A stretch of DNA of 64,000 nucleotides. It comes from Nymphalis io. Taxonomy: Eukaryota > Arthropoda > Insecta > Lepidoptera > Nymphalidae. The stretch is taken from contig NC_065900.1 in assembly GCF_905147045.1 (NCBI RefSeq), positions 10,994,501 through 11,058,500 of the forward strand. Reading direction: 5' to 3'. A program made the position numbers and the translations under genes. Within the stretch, counting starts at the first letter, position 1. Each line of letters begins with the position of its first letter. Shown here one piece after another: positions 23,573 through 34,515 of this stretch. Below the pieces are notes generated by a model that worked only from the letters and a program-made list of their open reading frames with translations, made no database searches and was not told the origin of the DNA.

Positions 23573-24314
23573 TAATAATAATATAAGACTTAGAGTCTGA
23601 CAGATGAATTTGCTTGGTGAAGGAAAATATCGTGAATAAATCTACATATGTGATGAGATTCTGTCCACTAACACGCATTGTAGAAGCGTTATACTGTAAT
23701 GTAGTATTTAAAATAGTGTCCTACTGTTCGATTAGCAGGCCTGTAAAGCTAATACCGGCAATGATTGCTGATTTTAAAGGATAACTGAAAACAAAACTAG
23801 TTTCTCTCTTCCTCCAATGATATAACATGATCGATTATATTCCATTTAATTTATATATCGAGCATACGAAACAAAGGATTATCATCATTAACGAGCTGTT
23901 CGTTTTTTATTATCTGAATTTTTATCATTTATATATACTTGTAACGAGTCGCTCGCCTTATTTATTGATGTTTTTTATAAATAAATACTAGGTTTCCCAA
24001 TTATACTAATCGATCAACAGTACGCACTCGCGATCAATGCGCATGGCGGTAGTTTAATAACGTTTTTGTTTTAACGCATTTATCAATGACATTATTTATT
24101 ATATGTAGTGTTATTTCCAGACGAACTTAAACATTGCCTTACATTTTTTTTACATAGTAAGATTATAAATATACAAATTAGTCTTATTAATTATCTGTAT
24201 AAAGAACACATACACCATACCTCTGTATTTTATAGTTGTTATTGAACGGACACCAAACCAACTCGAAGCCTTTGCCCGCTATTACGTGTCGAGTCATTAC
24301 TGCGTTGTTTTCAG
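23573..24314. other. Intron-like stretch between BED4 and BED5
   Basis: No exon is seen. An ATG-led frame starting at 24236 crosses the acceptor and belongs to the intron until 24315. Confidence 0.5.
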
Positions 24315-24520
24315 ATGACAATAATTGGGTTTGGAAAGTATTCGAGAACGCTGAGGACGACTTCTTCTCGTGTAAGATATGTCAATACAAATGTATGAAA
24401 TTCGATGACGTCGAAAAAAGTACTAAATGCATTTTACTCCACCTTAAAAACGAACACGGCGTGGTTTCCGGAGACCAGATCATCACGGGCACGGAGTATG
24501 AAGTGGAAAATGCTGAATGA
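24315..24520 (+). CDS. BED zinc finger exon (BED5), terminal
   Basis: The acceptor TGCGTTGTTTTCAG ends at 24314 and the first bases are AT. DNNWVWKVFENAEDDFFSC opens the finger (1-19). C19-x2-C22 and H42-x4-H47 follow, with extra cysteines at 26 and 38, then a 20-residue acidic end and TGA. This is the only BED exon with no usable donor before its stop, so it closes the cassette. BED2 to BED5 together would encode about 332 residues, or about 466 with BED1. Confidence 0.8.
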
Positions 24521-25926
24521 TGATGATGAATTGTTATATCAATTTAGACTTTAATTCAATGGCGATAAGGTTTTATTTGTTTCGTTTACGTTTCAAACGC
24601 TATCGTACCTTTTCATACTGCTCAATGTTTCCTCAGTGTGAGTGTGAGTTCCGTTTCGCATTCATTGTCAATTCGACTATAATGCTGCGGACACACTGCA
24701 CTAATAAAATCGAACCAAGTTACTAGCGTACTTAGTTCGAAGAAATTGTGCGTCAAATAAAATAAAAAAGGTATGATCGTGATTAGAAATCGACACAGAT
24801 ATATATAGTAGTTATTATTTTTAATATACTTTCATCGGAACTTTAAACGGCGAGGTATCTCTCTGTTTAGCACTTGAAATATTATTTAAGTTGTTTTATT
24901 TTAAATATATTAAAAGTATAGTTTTATATAATTATATAATAAGATCAAAATGTAAGCGTCCTTATTCTCTGCGCAATAAAGGTGATTTTTAGTGTTCATA
25001 TCTAATGAATTCGGTGCACACTGTAACATAATGGGTTATTGGAGGAGAAATTTTGAAAATAAAAACTATTTTAAGTTTGACTAGTTTTATTTATACAAAC
25101 ATCGAATTACACAAAGATAATATACGAATAATATAATTTGGCAATATCATTGATCACTATACACAGGTAACTTACTTGTAACACAACCGCTGGGAGACGT
25201 ACGAATTGTCCGTGGAGGTAGACAGGTTATATACATAGAACTAATATTATGTAATATCAACACGATATTTATGTATTACAAACGATTCGTTTTGAAATGT
25301 TTGCTCCTATTATATCGACCTTATCATAAAACTTATTGTATGTTCATTGTTCAAATATTTAATCTGTGCATATGATATTTTGTAAATATTTATTGAAATT
25401 AAATATATTATTTAACAATTTGTTTCATTCTTGTATATAATTAGCTTTATAAGTGGGGCGATGATATGAATAATCTTTGTTGTGATATTATTATAGTAAT
25501 AATATATTCGATATAAGTTTCTTACATTATATAATCAATTGTAAATAATCGAGTCGGATTATAGGCTGTGGCTTCAAACTTTGTAAGTATGTGACTAAAT
25601 TTAAAGATATTTATTATTTCAGCAATAACATGTTTTTGGAGATCTCCTAATCAATTTGGGTAATCTTTAAAATCTCTATAATCCTACAGAAAATAAGCAA
25701 TTATGTTTTCAAATAAATTATAAGTAAATATCTGTTTCATTTCAAATCAACTGCTTTAATTTCATATGTATTTTTCAATACTTCTATACGAATAAAATGT
25801 ACTTAATACAATTACAAAAAATACATGATATTTTTAATAAAGCTGAAAATAAATCTCAAGTCATAGTATTTTTAGTTATAATTTTGTGGATGTTATATAT
25901 TATTAACTGTTTTATGTTTTCCTCAG
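24521..25926. other. Spacer after the BED cassette
   Basis: AATAAAA hexamers near 24758 could end the BED5 transcript. A phase-correct acceptor at 25166 opens a frame with VRIVRGGRQVIYIE, faintly like the start of a FLYWCH domain, but no W-x-C or H-x-H follows. Nothing else is seen. Confidence 0.4.
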
Positions 25927-26159
25927 CCGAAATGATAACAATGGTGAACGGAAAGAAAGTCATGTTGTTGGACGGTTTTACTTATTATAAGAAAAATAAA
26001 AGCGGGAAATTATTCAAGTGGGCGTGTACAATGTCGGCGACATGTAAAGCTAATATCAAAATCGACGAGAACCAGATCATAAGGGACGGGAATCTGCAAC
26101 ATTCACACGAGAAAAAGATTCTAATGAAGGTGTCCTCGGGAGAATACATTCGACTGTAA
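25927..26159 (+). CDS. mod(mdg4): mod(mdg4)-like alternative 3' exon, FLYWCH finger
   Basis: The acceptor TTTTATGTTTTCCTCAG ends at 25926, and the exon opens CCGAAATG exactly as the 1266 exon does. There are 76 codons: MVNGKKVMLLDGFTYYKK at 5-22, K-W31-A-C33, C39 and H58-S-H60 with Ser between the histidines. The tail KVSSGEYIRL is a variant of the D-G-x-Y signature. It groups with the exons at 1266, 63027 and 63802, which also have N/S-G-[KR] where most have R-G. Confidence 0.87.
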
Positions 26160-26196
26160 TCGTCAGGTACATTTATATATATATGTTTAATGTTAC

Positions 26197-26451
26197 AGGA
26201 AGGCGGACTGATAGGCGGGCAACCTGATGCTAAGCGGTCACCATCATATACATTTGCGATGTTAGATATATTAGCCGTTTATATTGGCATTGCGCCACCA
26301 ACCTTGGGAACTAAGATGTTATGTCCCTTGTGCCTAAAATTACACTGGCTCACTCATCCTTCAAACCGGAACACAACAATAATAAATATGTTGCTGTGTG
26401 ACGGTAGAATATCTGATGAGTGAGTGTCTACCCAGACGGGCTTGCACCAAG
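26197..26451 (-). repeat. SINE family A, diverged
   Basis: Starts AGGAAGGCGGACTGATAGGCGG and ends near GGCTTGCACCAAG, with several substitutions from the 33.1 kb copy. An older insertion just after the 26159 stop. Confidence 0.85.
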
Positions 26452-26837
26452 AAAATATATGATTTACTTTGTAGAAATTTAGTTTTTTTTTATTTTCAAA
26501 TTAAAAATTTACGCAAAAATATAGTAGCTTCTATTAATATTAAGGGATGTTATATTTATTCTTTGTTATTAAATTGAAACTAACGATAAGATCTGGCTGA
26601 CAAAATTTGAAGAGACATGGAGCGAATCTTGGCATTATTTAGTTATTTATATAAACATTAAAACATAAGCGTGCATACTTAACATGTAAGAAATGGTAAG
26701 GAAAGGGTAAACGAGAAACACTGTTCTATACTTACAGATCAAACAACGCTAAATGCATTAATTTTTTTTAAGCATAACATTTTTTATAAGCATCGTTAGT
26801 CCACTTCTTTAATATACTAACTCGCTGACTTTCGCAG

Positions 26838-27082
26838 GTGTATTTGTATTGATGGCGAATATGAAACGACGTTTCTACTACAAAGGTCAGTTGTACTACA
26901 ACAAGAACAAGAGCCTTCGATGGGATTGTACCTCGTACCCGAAGTGTAAAGCATATGTCATACTAGACGAAAACACGGTCATTCGAGAAAATTCTTGTCA
27001 CCAACACGGTAAGAGGGTTCTGTCGAAATCCGAAAACGGTACGTACAAAGTGAAGAACACGCGATCCACGGAATACTTATAA
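26838..27082 (+). CDS. mod(mdg4): mod(mdg4)-like alternative 3' exon, FLYWCH finger
   Basis: The acceptor CTGACTTTCGCAG ends at 26837 and the first bases are GT. There are 80 codons: MANMKRRFYYKGQLYYNKNK at 5-24, R-W28-D-C30, C36 and H54-Q-H56. This is the most compact finger of the array, with W-x-C-x5-C and only 17 residues from C36 to H54. The tail SENGTYKVKNTRS has the N-G-x-Y form of the shared signature. Confidence 0.85.
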
Positions 27083-28425
27083 CAACAAATATACCAATAT
27101 TTGTATGAAAGTCCATATATTTTGGAATGTAATGTATAAATGTGGTTTTTTATTTTTTTTTGTGTTTACGTTACGTCGAATGCGTTCTTATTTAATCTGT
27201 TATGTAATCTATATAAAAAACTTAGATTTTTTTTAGCAAACATAAAATTGTTTAGTCACATGCTTACAATTTGTCTGTCGTTTTTTTTTTTGATACAATC
27301 AGTATTGTCTGAGATGTTCGATATAATCTGTACCATATGTAATTATATAATAACTACTTATATATCTACCTTTTTCATTTAATACACAATCTATTCTACT
27401 TTAAAAATAAATATGACGCATTAACATATACATTTTCCTACCTCTATTACATATAATATTTTATACATAACATGAAAATTAATAAAACTGCTTGTCGGAA
27501 CAAGCACACCCTGTATTTGATCCTACTACTCAAATTGATAATCCTTGTCAAATAAAAAAAAAAATCAGGTTGTCCGAAGAACATTGTACAAAAATAATAT
27601 TCTTGCTCCCTTGATTCGATATTAGTATTCTTTATATATAATATATTTTTTACTATACGAGACGAATCAATTCGAGGGAAGATACATATATATATATATG
27701 TGTCACAAAAATAATTCATATAACATCGGTCACTTTATATTTGAGAATATATTTAAGTACAATCTATTTCGGACTTATATAATAATAAATATAAAAATAT
27801 ATTTAATAAAATAAACATTTTTATCAATAACTATTCGATAAATTAGCTGTTCTCTGCTACTATGTATCTGATAAATTACACACTTATGTAAATAATATAA
27901 GAGCTGTGGTATATTAGAGAGTTTTATAAAATTCGATTGTTCAATTAGTTGAGCTTAGATTCATATTGGTACCAAACATAGAAATCATGTATACGCGCTA
28001 GCATTTGGCATTTTCTTATTTGGCAAAACATTCAGAAAATATATACATACATAACAATTTTATATACCACATTTCTTTGTATATAGTATAAGTTTCACAT
28101 TATTGGACAAAATTGCTTCGAATTAAATATTAAGAGGTCAATCATATTCGATTTAAAATAGACATTCACAAATAATACATTATTAAAACAGTATTATATT
28201 GTACCTTCTCAAAATTAAATTTAGATTATTTAAGTCGAAAAAATCTTGAAACCCTGTCAAAGATTTTCATCGTTGGTATACTAGAATAAGATTCGTCACA
28301 TATTATCTATGTAAAAATATATTGGTATATATAATATATATTTCAATTACATGAGGAGTAAAGTTACCCAACTCTAGATTTATTATTCTATGCTATTTGC
28401 TAATAGGACTACAAACAGTTTATTA
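27083..28425. other. AT-rich spacer
   Basis: AT-dinucleotide runs, for example near 27687-27700. Frames on both strands are low-complexity Tyr/Ile/Phe. No feature is supported. Confidence 0.55.
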
Positions 28426-28543
28426 AACAGTAACAGCCTATGTATGTCCCACTGCTGGGCTAAGACCTCCTATCCCTTTTTGAGGAGAAGGTATGGAGCT
28501 TATTCCACCAGGTCCGCCACGCTGCTCCAATGCGGGTTGGTGA
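28426..28543 (-). repeat. SINE family B 3' fragment
   Basis: Contains the family's 3' block in reverse (AACAGTAACAGCCT, GTCCCACTGCTGGGCTAAG, AGCTTATTCCACCA, GCTGCTCCAATGCGGGTTGG). It matches the 3' third of the full copy at 47447. Confidence 0.8.
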
Positions 28544-29275
28544 TTAATATATATTTATTCATACAACTCGACTACTTAAATCCACTTTAATTTTTATAAC
28601 TACTATGATACGATAACTTCATCCACATTCAAATGGCAAATTTTTCACGAATCCGTAATGAATACCATAGATTATTTTAGATATCGACCAATGAAATGCA
28701 CGCCCGCTCAAGGTCTATATTGTTTATTTATATTTACTTTCGCGATTGGACAACACAAATAGTGTCAAACTGTACATTTGTCTTGATGAAAACTTTGTAC
28801 TATTTTTTTCATTTTGAAAGTTTTGAAATAATTTATATATTACATCTTACATTTACGATCGAGAATATTAATTTTATAGCTATAATCATATTTTCTAAAT
28901 CAATATATTCATTCTTATAATAATAATAATGATATTAAAAACAATTCAAACCATGTCATGGCAGGGTGTAACAAGTTAGTTCTTGTTATACAAGTCAGAG
29001 AAAAACTCTGTCATAGACAGGAACGTAAAATATAAATCTCACAATTTTACAAGTATTTCATGTATACAGAAGAAAATATATTAATTCTAAATTATGTTAA
29101 TATTTTGGCTTAGAATTAATTTAACTGTATACCAAGTTAAGTCTGTAAAAATTCAACTCTAAATGTTATATATTGTAGGAAAATATATTTGTAGATGGAA
29201 AACTAAATATGGGTAGAGGTAAAAGGTAATTTGTCTAAGCGTTTAAATAATTCCCAGAACCGATAAAGATTTAAT
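28544..29275. other. AT-rich spacer
   Basis: No exon-like or repeat signal that I can defend. Confidence 0.5.
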
Positions 29276-29511
29276 TTAGCTTGGAGGTTTCGGGCCGCAG
29301 TTGTGTGTGCTCTGTATATAGACTATCCTGCCTCGGTATGTGTGGAGGGCGGCTTTACACCAAGGACCTCTGGAGCACCTCCATCTGATCTTACCGTTCC
29401 TAGCGCAGCCGTTAAACCTGAACCTGTAGCCGCCGACATTGATGCCCATCTTGCCCTGCTTACTGAGGCAGTAGGAGGCGAAGCAGTCAATACCAGTACC
29501 GATCAAGCCAA
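29276..29511 (-). CDS. mod(mdg4): mod(mdg4)-like minus-strand exon, FLYWCH with altered last ligand
   Basis: On minus, the acceptor GTTTTTCCTTACAG ends at 29512 and the first bases are TT. There are 77 codons: SKQGKMGINVGGYRFRF at 16-32, K-I-R-W43-R-C45, C51, then H69-N-C71 in place of H-N-H. A C-C-H-C site can still bind zinc. The tail is GPKPPS. It is a K-I-R-W type exon like those at 13986 and 30096, yet on the other strand, 585 bases from the plus exon at 30096. Confidence 0.84.
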
Positions 29512-30095
29512 CTGTAAGGAAAAACTGCGTTAGGGACTGCTTTTTAATGCTTGGACCTATGTACTAACACATAATATATAGTGAGACATTAAATTTAAGT
29601 ATATTTATAATCTATATTCAATGATATATATTTTCTTTTATTATAAAAATATTGTCATTGAATTGCATTGAACTCTGATTCCTTGAGAGAAACTGTTGAA
29701 AAATAAAATAATTATTAAATATGTGTCACATCTTTAATTTAAACAAAACACTTACATTTATTATAAAAAAATTGTATTTTTTAAAAGAAGTGTTTAATAA
29801 ATTTTTTTTTATTTTTTTTATTCACAAATAATATTCGATTCCTATTTCAACAACAATAAACTTTTTTTATTTAATTACATAATAAAAGAGATTATTACAG
29901 ATGATATAATAATTTACTAGACGAATTGTTCGGTGCATAAATCTGAAATAATCTTTCGAAAATTTATTAATAATAAAGCTGCATTATTCTAAATAATAAA
30001 AAAATGGCACATTATTTAGACTATTGTAAACATAACTTTAAAATTATAGTATTGACTTAAGCTACATCTAATTTTGACTTTTGACATCTTTACAG
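29512..30095. other. AT-rich gap between divergent exons
   Basis: The flanking exons point away from each other (minus on the left, plus on the right). No promoter motif can be defended. Confidence 0.45.
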
Positions 30096-30286
30096 TTCGC
30101 TTTGGTCTCTCCAACCGAGGGCATCTTGTGGTGCATGTCGGTGATCACAAGTTTATCAAACACGAGTGCTATAAGAAGAAGATAAGGTGGACTTGCAACA
30201 AACGCATCCAACTGGGCTGCAGGGCGAGCCTCACCACCCACAACAGCGTCATCGTTAGATCCTTCTTGGAACACAACCACATTTAA
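30096..30286 (+). CDS. mod(mdg4): Short FLYWCH 3' exon, rightmost on plus
   Basis: The acceptor GACATCTTTACAG ends at 30095 and the first bases are TT. There are 62 codons: LSNRGHLVVHVGDHKF at 4-19, K-I-R-W31-T-C33, C41 and H59-N-H61, then Ile and the stop, so the protein ends at the finger. Base composition is richer in G+C than the surroundings. This is the last plus-strand FLYWCH exon; all those to the right are on minus. Confidence 0.85.
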
Positions 30287-30850
30287 CATCGTATCTTCTT
30301 CCAAAGACTTACTAATTAGATTATCGTGTTTAAGGAACAGTATCCCTATTTACAGGATTTAACTTATTGTTATTACAATCAAAGAACGCATTTGCGATAA
30401 TTTTGATATGACTTTTTAACAATCTTAATTTTATATAAGCACTTTTTAAATATATTTACATTGTTAAGAATAAAATTTATTGGCATTTTATATTAAATTG
30501 TGCCAAACTGAGACCATTCCTCCATTTCACACTGTGCCTAACAATTGAGGATGTAAGTGCCTTCTATCATGTTAAAGCTTAAGATAAATATTTAGATAAA
30601 CTGTCGTGTCTATGTTATAGCTTAAATGATATGTAATATTATATTAAAAGTATTTACAATAAATATTATAAGTTATGTAATGTTTAATATTTCTTCCTTT
30701 ATTATAACAATATCAGAAGGCTCAATATATTCGATATCGTGGAGCTATTCTGTAAGAACAGCGTCAACTCTATCCTGAAATGCCAAAAAGTAAATATGCG
30801 ATATTCAATTCAATAAATATAGCACTTCAAAGATCGTCGTCATCACTATC
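30287..30850. other. Spacer left of the strand switch
   Basis: AATAAA-like hexamers occur at about 30470 and 30658. Nothing else is recognised. Confidence 0.5.
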
Positions 30851-30879
30851 TGCTCACATCAATCCACTGCTGGACATAG

Positions 30880-30916
30880 GTCTCATGTCTGGTGTTTAGT
30901 ACACCAGACATGAGAC
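30880..30916. repeat. Perfect 16-bp hairpin with 5-nt loop
   Basis: GTCTCATGTCTGGTGT (30880-30895), loop TTAGT, then the exact reverse complement (30901-30916). The upstream words CCACTGCTGGACATAGG resemble lepidopteran repeat sequence, so the stem may be a fold-back repeat junction. It is not followed by a T-tract and lies in the region where exon polarity flips. Confidence 0.85.
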
Positions 30917-30919
30917 TTT

Positions 30920-31933
30920 TTTCTCACTGTTCTGTGCTAAACGGATCCATTGAGACCAGACATTTTTTTCCATCTAAACTGACTGTCTCTCCGCTTCTCA
31001 AGGTCACTCCGTGACAGATCAGGTATCCCTCCCCTCTCCACTTTTACCTCGTGACACGCTTCCTACGTTTTAGAAGGCTTATCTTTAAACGTCTATGTAT
31101 AATAGTATGATTCCCGAACCGGTATTTGAACATTTTACGGTCGGGTTAGGTTAGGGTTGGTACAGATATTTACTCATTTCTTGTAGCTTTTCAGCCATTT
31201 AATATACAAAATATATTTTAACTTGAATATAATAATGCCAACTGTACCTAGTGTTCAACTCTTATGCATATTTTAAATTTTAACCTTATATATATAAAAA
31301 ATAATTCTTGTATTTGTTCGTATTTTATGCGTTCACGCATCGTGACTTGATTGCACCACTAGCGTGGCATTTCTGACATAGTAACATATTTGTAGCGTTC
31401 GCGCCACAAAAAAGTCGTGTGGAATTATTGCTTATAAAAACATTTACAGGGGAATGGAGGGTTACCCAAGTTATAAATAACTTATTTTTAACAGACTGTA
31501 TCTACATATTCTTAAAATTAAGCATTACAAAATCTGTTGCATTGTCTTATTGCGAATATTGATAGGAACAAAATACGTTTGTAAATGGACGAGTATATAA
31601 CTACACTATGTTTAACGATCATATACTATATACAATTTATATATTCTTGATGAACTTTTATAAATCGGACTAGAATATAACTATACGATACCTTAATAAT
31701 AATTAAATTAAAAGTTAAAAATGGCTTTTTATGTGAGAATATAATAACTAAAGATAAAATTCTTGTCTTATTTAAAAATCGTTAATAATTAAAAAGCATG
31801 TCATTTTCAATCGCGTGCACGGTTCCATAGCCAAACATAGATGGAACACATAATGTAAACATGCATTGCGATTCTTCAAGAAACTTCTCGAATTTTCTGA
31901 AACGTAATTAATTATGGCAAGAGTTCATTTCAA
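30920..31933. other. Strand-switch interval
   Basis: Non-coding. Contains a CT-rich patch (31012-31060) and two TTAGG units near 31146. No gene is seen. Confidence 0.5.
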
Positions 31934-32157
31934 TCACTTCCTCCGTCGATTATGGTAGATGCAAGTGTGATATAGCCTTTCTTCGTTTTTAACGATTTTT
32001 CCATCCAACGTCCTGACTATAGCCCTGCATTGCCTTGTGTTCCTGTATTTGCAGTACCAGAGCTGCATTCGTCTCTGTCGATACGCATTGTGTGGTCGGT
32101 ATAGGAACCCGCAGTACATTAGTTTCGGATAACCGCCCCCGTATATTATTTCAAGTT
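31934..32157 (-). CDS. mod(mdg4): mod(mdg4)-like minus-strand exon, atypical FLYWCH
   Basis: The acceptor AATTTTCCTTTCAG ends at 32158 and the first bases are AA. There are 73 codons: a glycine-rich start IIYGGGYPKLMY, CGFLYRPHN, L-W33-Y-C35 and C43. The end is H63-TCIY-H68 instead of H-x-H. The changed spacing (H-x4-H with a Cys inside) could give a different metal site or mark early decay. The tail is basic (NRRRK). It is the first exon of the minus-only half. Confidence 0.8.
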
Positions 32158-33095
32158 CTGAAAGGAAAATTTGAATTTAGGCTAACGTGTTTAAAAAATA
32201 AGGTTGAAATTTCATATATTTCTTCAATATATGCTTGTGATTTGAATATGTATGTATTCCTTTATTGGATTGTTTTAGTACTTTAATATATAAATAATTA
32301 TAATTTTATTTATAATAATTTCGTAATGAAAACATCACTATTATATATAAAATGTTTTAATGACAAAAAAAAAATTATAACAAATAAGTTTATAAAAAAT
32401 GCTATTAGGAAACCAACATTTACCAATAGGGTTGGCAATAGGGTAGCTGAGAGTCTATATCATTATATTGATTTTTATATCCTGCTGAAGAAGGGTTCGA
32501 AGGTTTTTATTTCTATCTCGAATACTGTTTGCAGGCACTTTTTTGTCGACTTTCAATTGTTACCATTGCAAAGGAATTAGTCTTACAGCCTTTGAATTAA
32601 TAGTTGAGGTTGAAATATTAAAAAATATTGAATAGTAGATTTTAGTAAAATGAACCAATTTATATTTTATTCTTTAAATTATTTTAGTGGCAGTTTAAGT
32701 TGATCTAAATATCTATTTCTACATAGCTATATGTACAATGGGGCGTTTTGACACTATGATTTTTTTATTTTAAAATTATATTAAACATTTCGTTTCAATT
32801 GTTACTAATAGTCATTTAAATTTAAGTTAATAAGTTAAAAAGTTAAGCATTATTACAACGATACAATACAAGTAAAAATGTATGTAAACAATCACATATA
32901 GATAAAAAAAAGTATTTTATACTAACAATATTCTATTAACGGCTGTTACAGCAATACATTAACAGCCAACATGTCTTAAAACACGCTGAACATAGTGATA
33001 TATTACATTAATGTTAACATTTCCTTAACGATGATTCCTTCCATACAATTAAACATTTTTAATACATAAAAATGTTTCACATTAAAAGGAACTAC
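32158..33095. other. AT-rich spacer
   Basis: A plus-strand frame at 32326-32580 has no domain and no phase-correct acceptor. Nothing supported. Confidence 0.5.
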
Positions 33096-33389
33096 ATTTT
33101 TTTTTTATAGAATAGGAAGGTGGACGAGCATATGGGCCACCTGATGGTAAGTGGTCACCAAACGCCCTTAGACATTGGCATTGTAAGAAATGTCAACCAT
33201 CGCTTATAGCCAATGCGCCACCAACCTTGGGAACTAAGATTTTATGTCCCTTGTGCCTGTAATTACACTGGCTCACTCACCCTTCAAACCGGAACACAAC
33301 AATATCTAGTACAGCTGTTTTGCGGTAGAATATCTGATGAGTGAGTGGTACCTACCCAGACGAGCTTGCACAAAGCCCTACCACCAGTA
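33096..33389 (-). repeat. SINE family A, full length
   Basis: Poly-T at the left, then TAGAATAGGAAGGTGGACGAGC, and ends GCCCTACCACCAGTAC. Nearly identical to the 61634 copy, so probably a recent insertion. Confidence 0.92.
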
Positions 33390-33614
33390 CATATCTTAAT
33401 ATAAAATTATTTAAAGATAAATCTGCTAATACAACTGAAGTTACTGCTTCCTCTAACTTAACCTATGATTTCGTTTACTACATTGTATATAATATAAAAT
33501 ATAAAATTTATAAAAACATCGACTAAAACCATTTCATCATTCGACATAAGAACGTGATACAAGCAAGCTATTCGAACAATTAGTTAATATATACGTGTAG
33601 TATTAGTATATAAA

Positions 33615-33811
33615 TCAATGATTATGGAAGTTTTTAAGTTTCTTGATGACGTCTCCAGACGTGATTGCAATTGCTCGGCACCGATTGAACGATTTGCAAC
33701 ACCGCCATCTAGTGCGACCACCTCTACCATCATAGTGCCTCATGAAGCGATGATTTCCAATCATTAGAACCCTTCGACCTCTCATCGTCACATATCGAGC
33801 CCCGAAGCCGG
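33615..33811 (-). CDS. mod(mdg4): Short minus-strand FLYWCH exon ending at the finger
   Basis: The acceptor ATAGATTTGATTTCAG ends at 33812 and the first bases are CC. There are 64 codons: TMRGRRVLMIGNHRFMRHY at 8-26, R-W35-R-C37-C38, C44 and H62-N-H64, with the stop directly after. The exon is GC-richer than its flanks. It contains CGCCATCTAGTG, a partial insect CTCF-like word, inside the C-C loop codons. It belongs with the 13986 and 30096 exons in having no tail. Confidence 0.85.
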
Positions 33812-34282
33812 CTGAAATCAAATCTATTTTTATATCATAATTGAAACATGGAAATAATTCGTTTTTTATTATATACCTTTAAATTAGACATATATTTAAG
33901 AGGGATATTTTATATCAGTGGCGTTATGTCAATAACAATCAACAGTTTTAGTCAAATCAATTTGTTGAGGCATTCCGTTGTTTTTTCTCTAACTCTGTGA
34001 AATTATTAAGACTAAATATTTAATTAATTAATCAATACCTTTTTTTTAATATATATAAATGTCATTGATTTTTACGTTGTTATGTTTGTATTTGAAGCGT
34101 TTCAAATTCAGTCAATTGATATTTTTTCGAATAAAATAATATGCCGTGAGAACATTAAGCTAAAAAATAAATGGGAAGCTGTACGAGAAAGGCTCAACAT
34201 TAAAAGAATAAGATGGCAAATATACAAATACAGCATATTAATAACTGAACATGTTTTTTGTACCTTTTAGAGAACTATATTT
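33812..34282. other. Spacer
   Basis: A plus frame at 34082-34270 contains KRIRWQ, reminiscent of the K-I-R-W block, but no cysteine pair or H-x-H is near. I do not call it an exon. Confidence 0.4.
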
Positions 34283-34515
34283 TTTTATGTAAGATGAGCA
34301 GGAGGCTCACCTGATGGAAAGTGACTACCACCGCCCATGGACACCTGCAACACCGGAGAACTTGCAGGTGCGTTGCCGGCCTTTAAGGAATGAGTAGGCT
34401 CTTTTTTGAAGGTTTGTATGACATATCATTTCGAAAATGTCGCCGGAGAATGCTGGTTTAGAGTTATTGTTCGAGGCAGGAAATGCCTTAAAATCGCGGA
34501 TTTCTAGACACCGAT
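34283..34515. repeat. Interspersed repeat (family D)
   Basis: Starts near AGATGAGCAGGAGGCTCACC, has ACCGCCCATGGACACC and GTGCGTTGCCGGCC, then GAATGAGTAGGCTC and GGAAATGCCTTAAAATCGCG. These words are a widespread lepidopteran interspersed repeat. I cannot name its class. Confidence 0.65.

Noticed and set aside
25167..25390. Phase-correct acceptor followed by VRGGRQVIYIE
   Set aside because: It resembles only the first 15 residues of a FLYWCH exon; no W-x-C or histidines follow in any frame.
30074..30304. Overlapping antisense frame of about 78 codons over the 30096 exon
   Set aside because: Shadow of the FLYWCH exon, whose acceptor, phase and ligands are all in place on plus.
31141..31160. 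TTAGG telomere-type units
   Set aside because: Only two units and no array; chance or repeat-derived.
34082..34270. Frame containing KRIRWQ, like the FLYWCH K-x-R-W block
   Set aside because: No cysteine pair, no H-x-H, and no phase-correct acceptor that leads into it.
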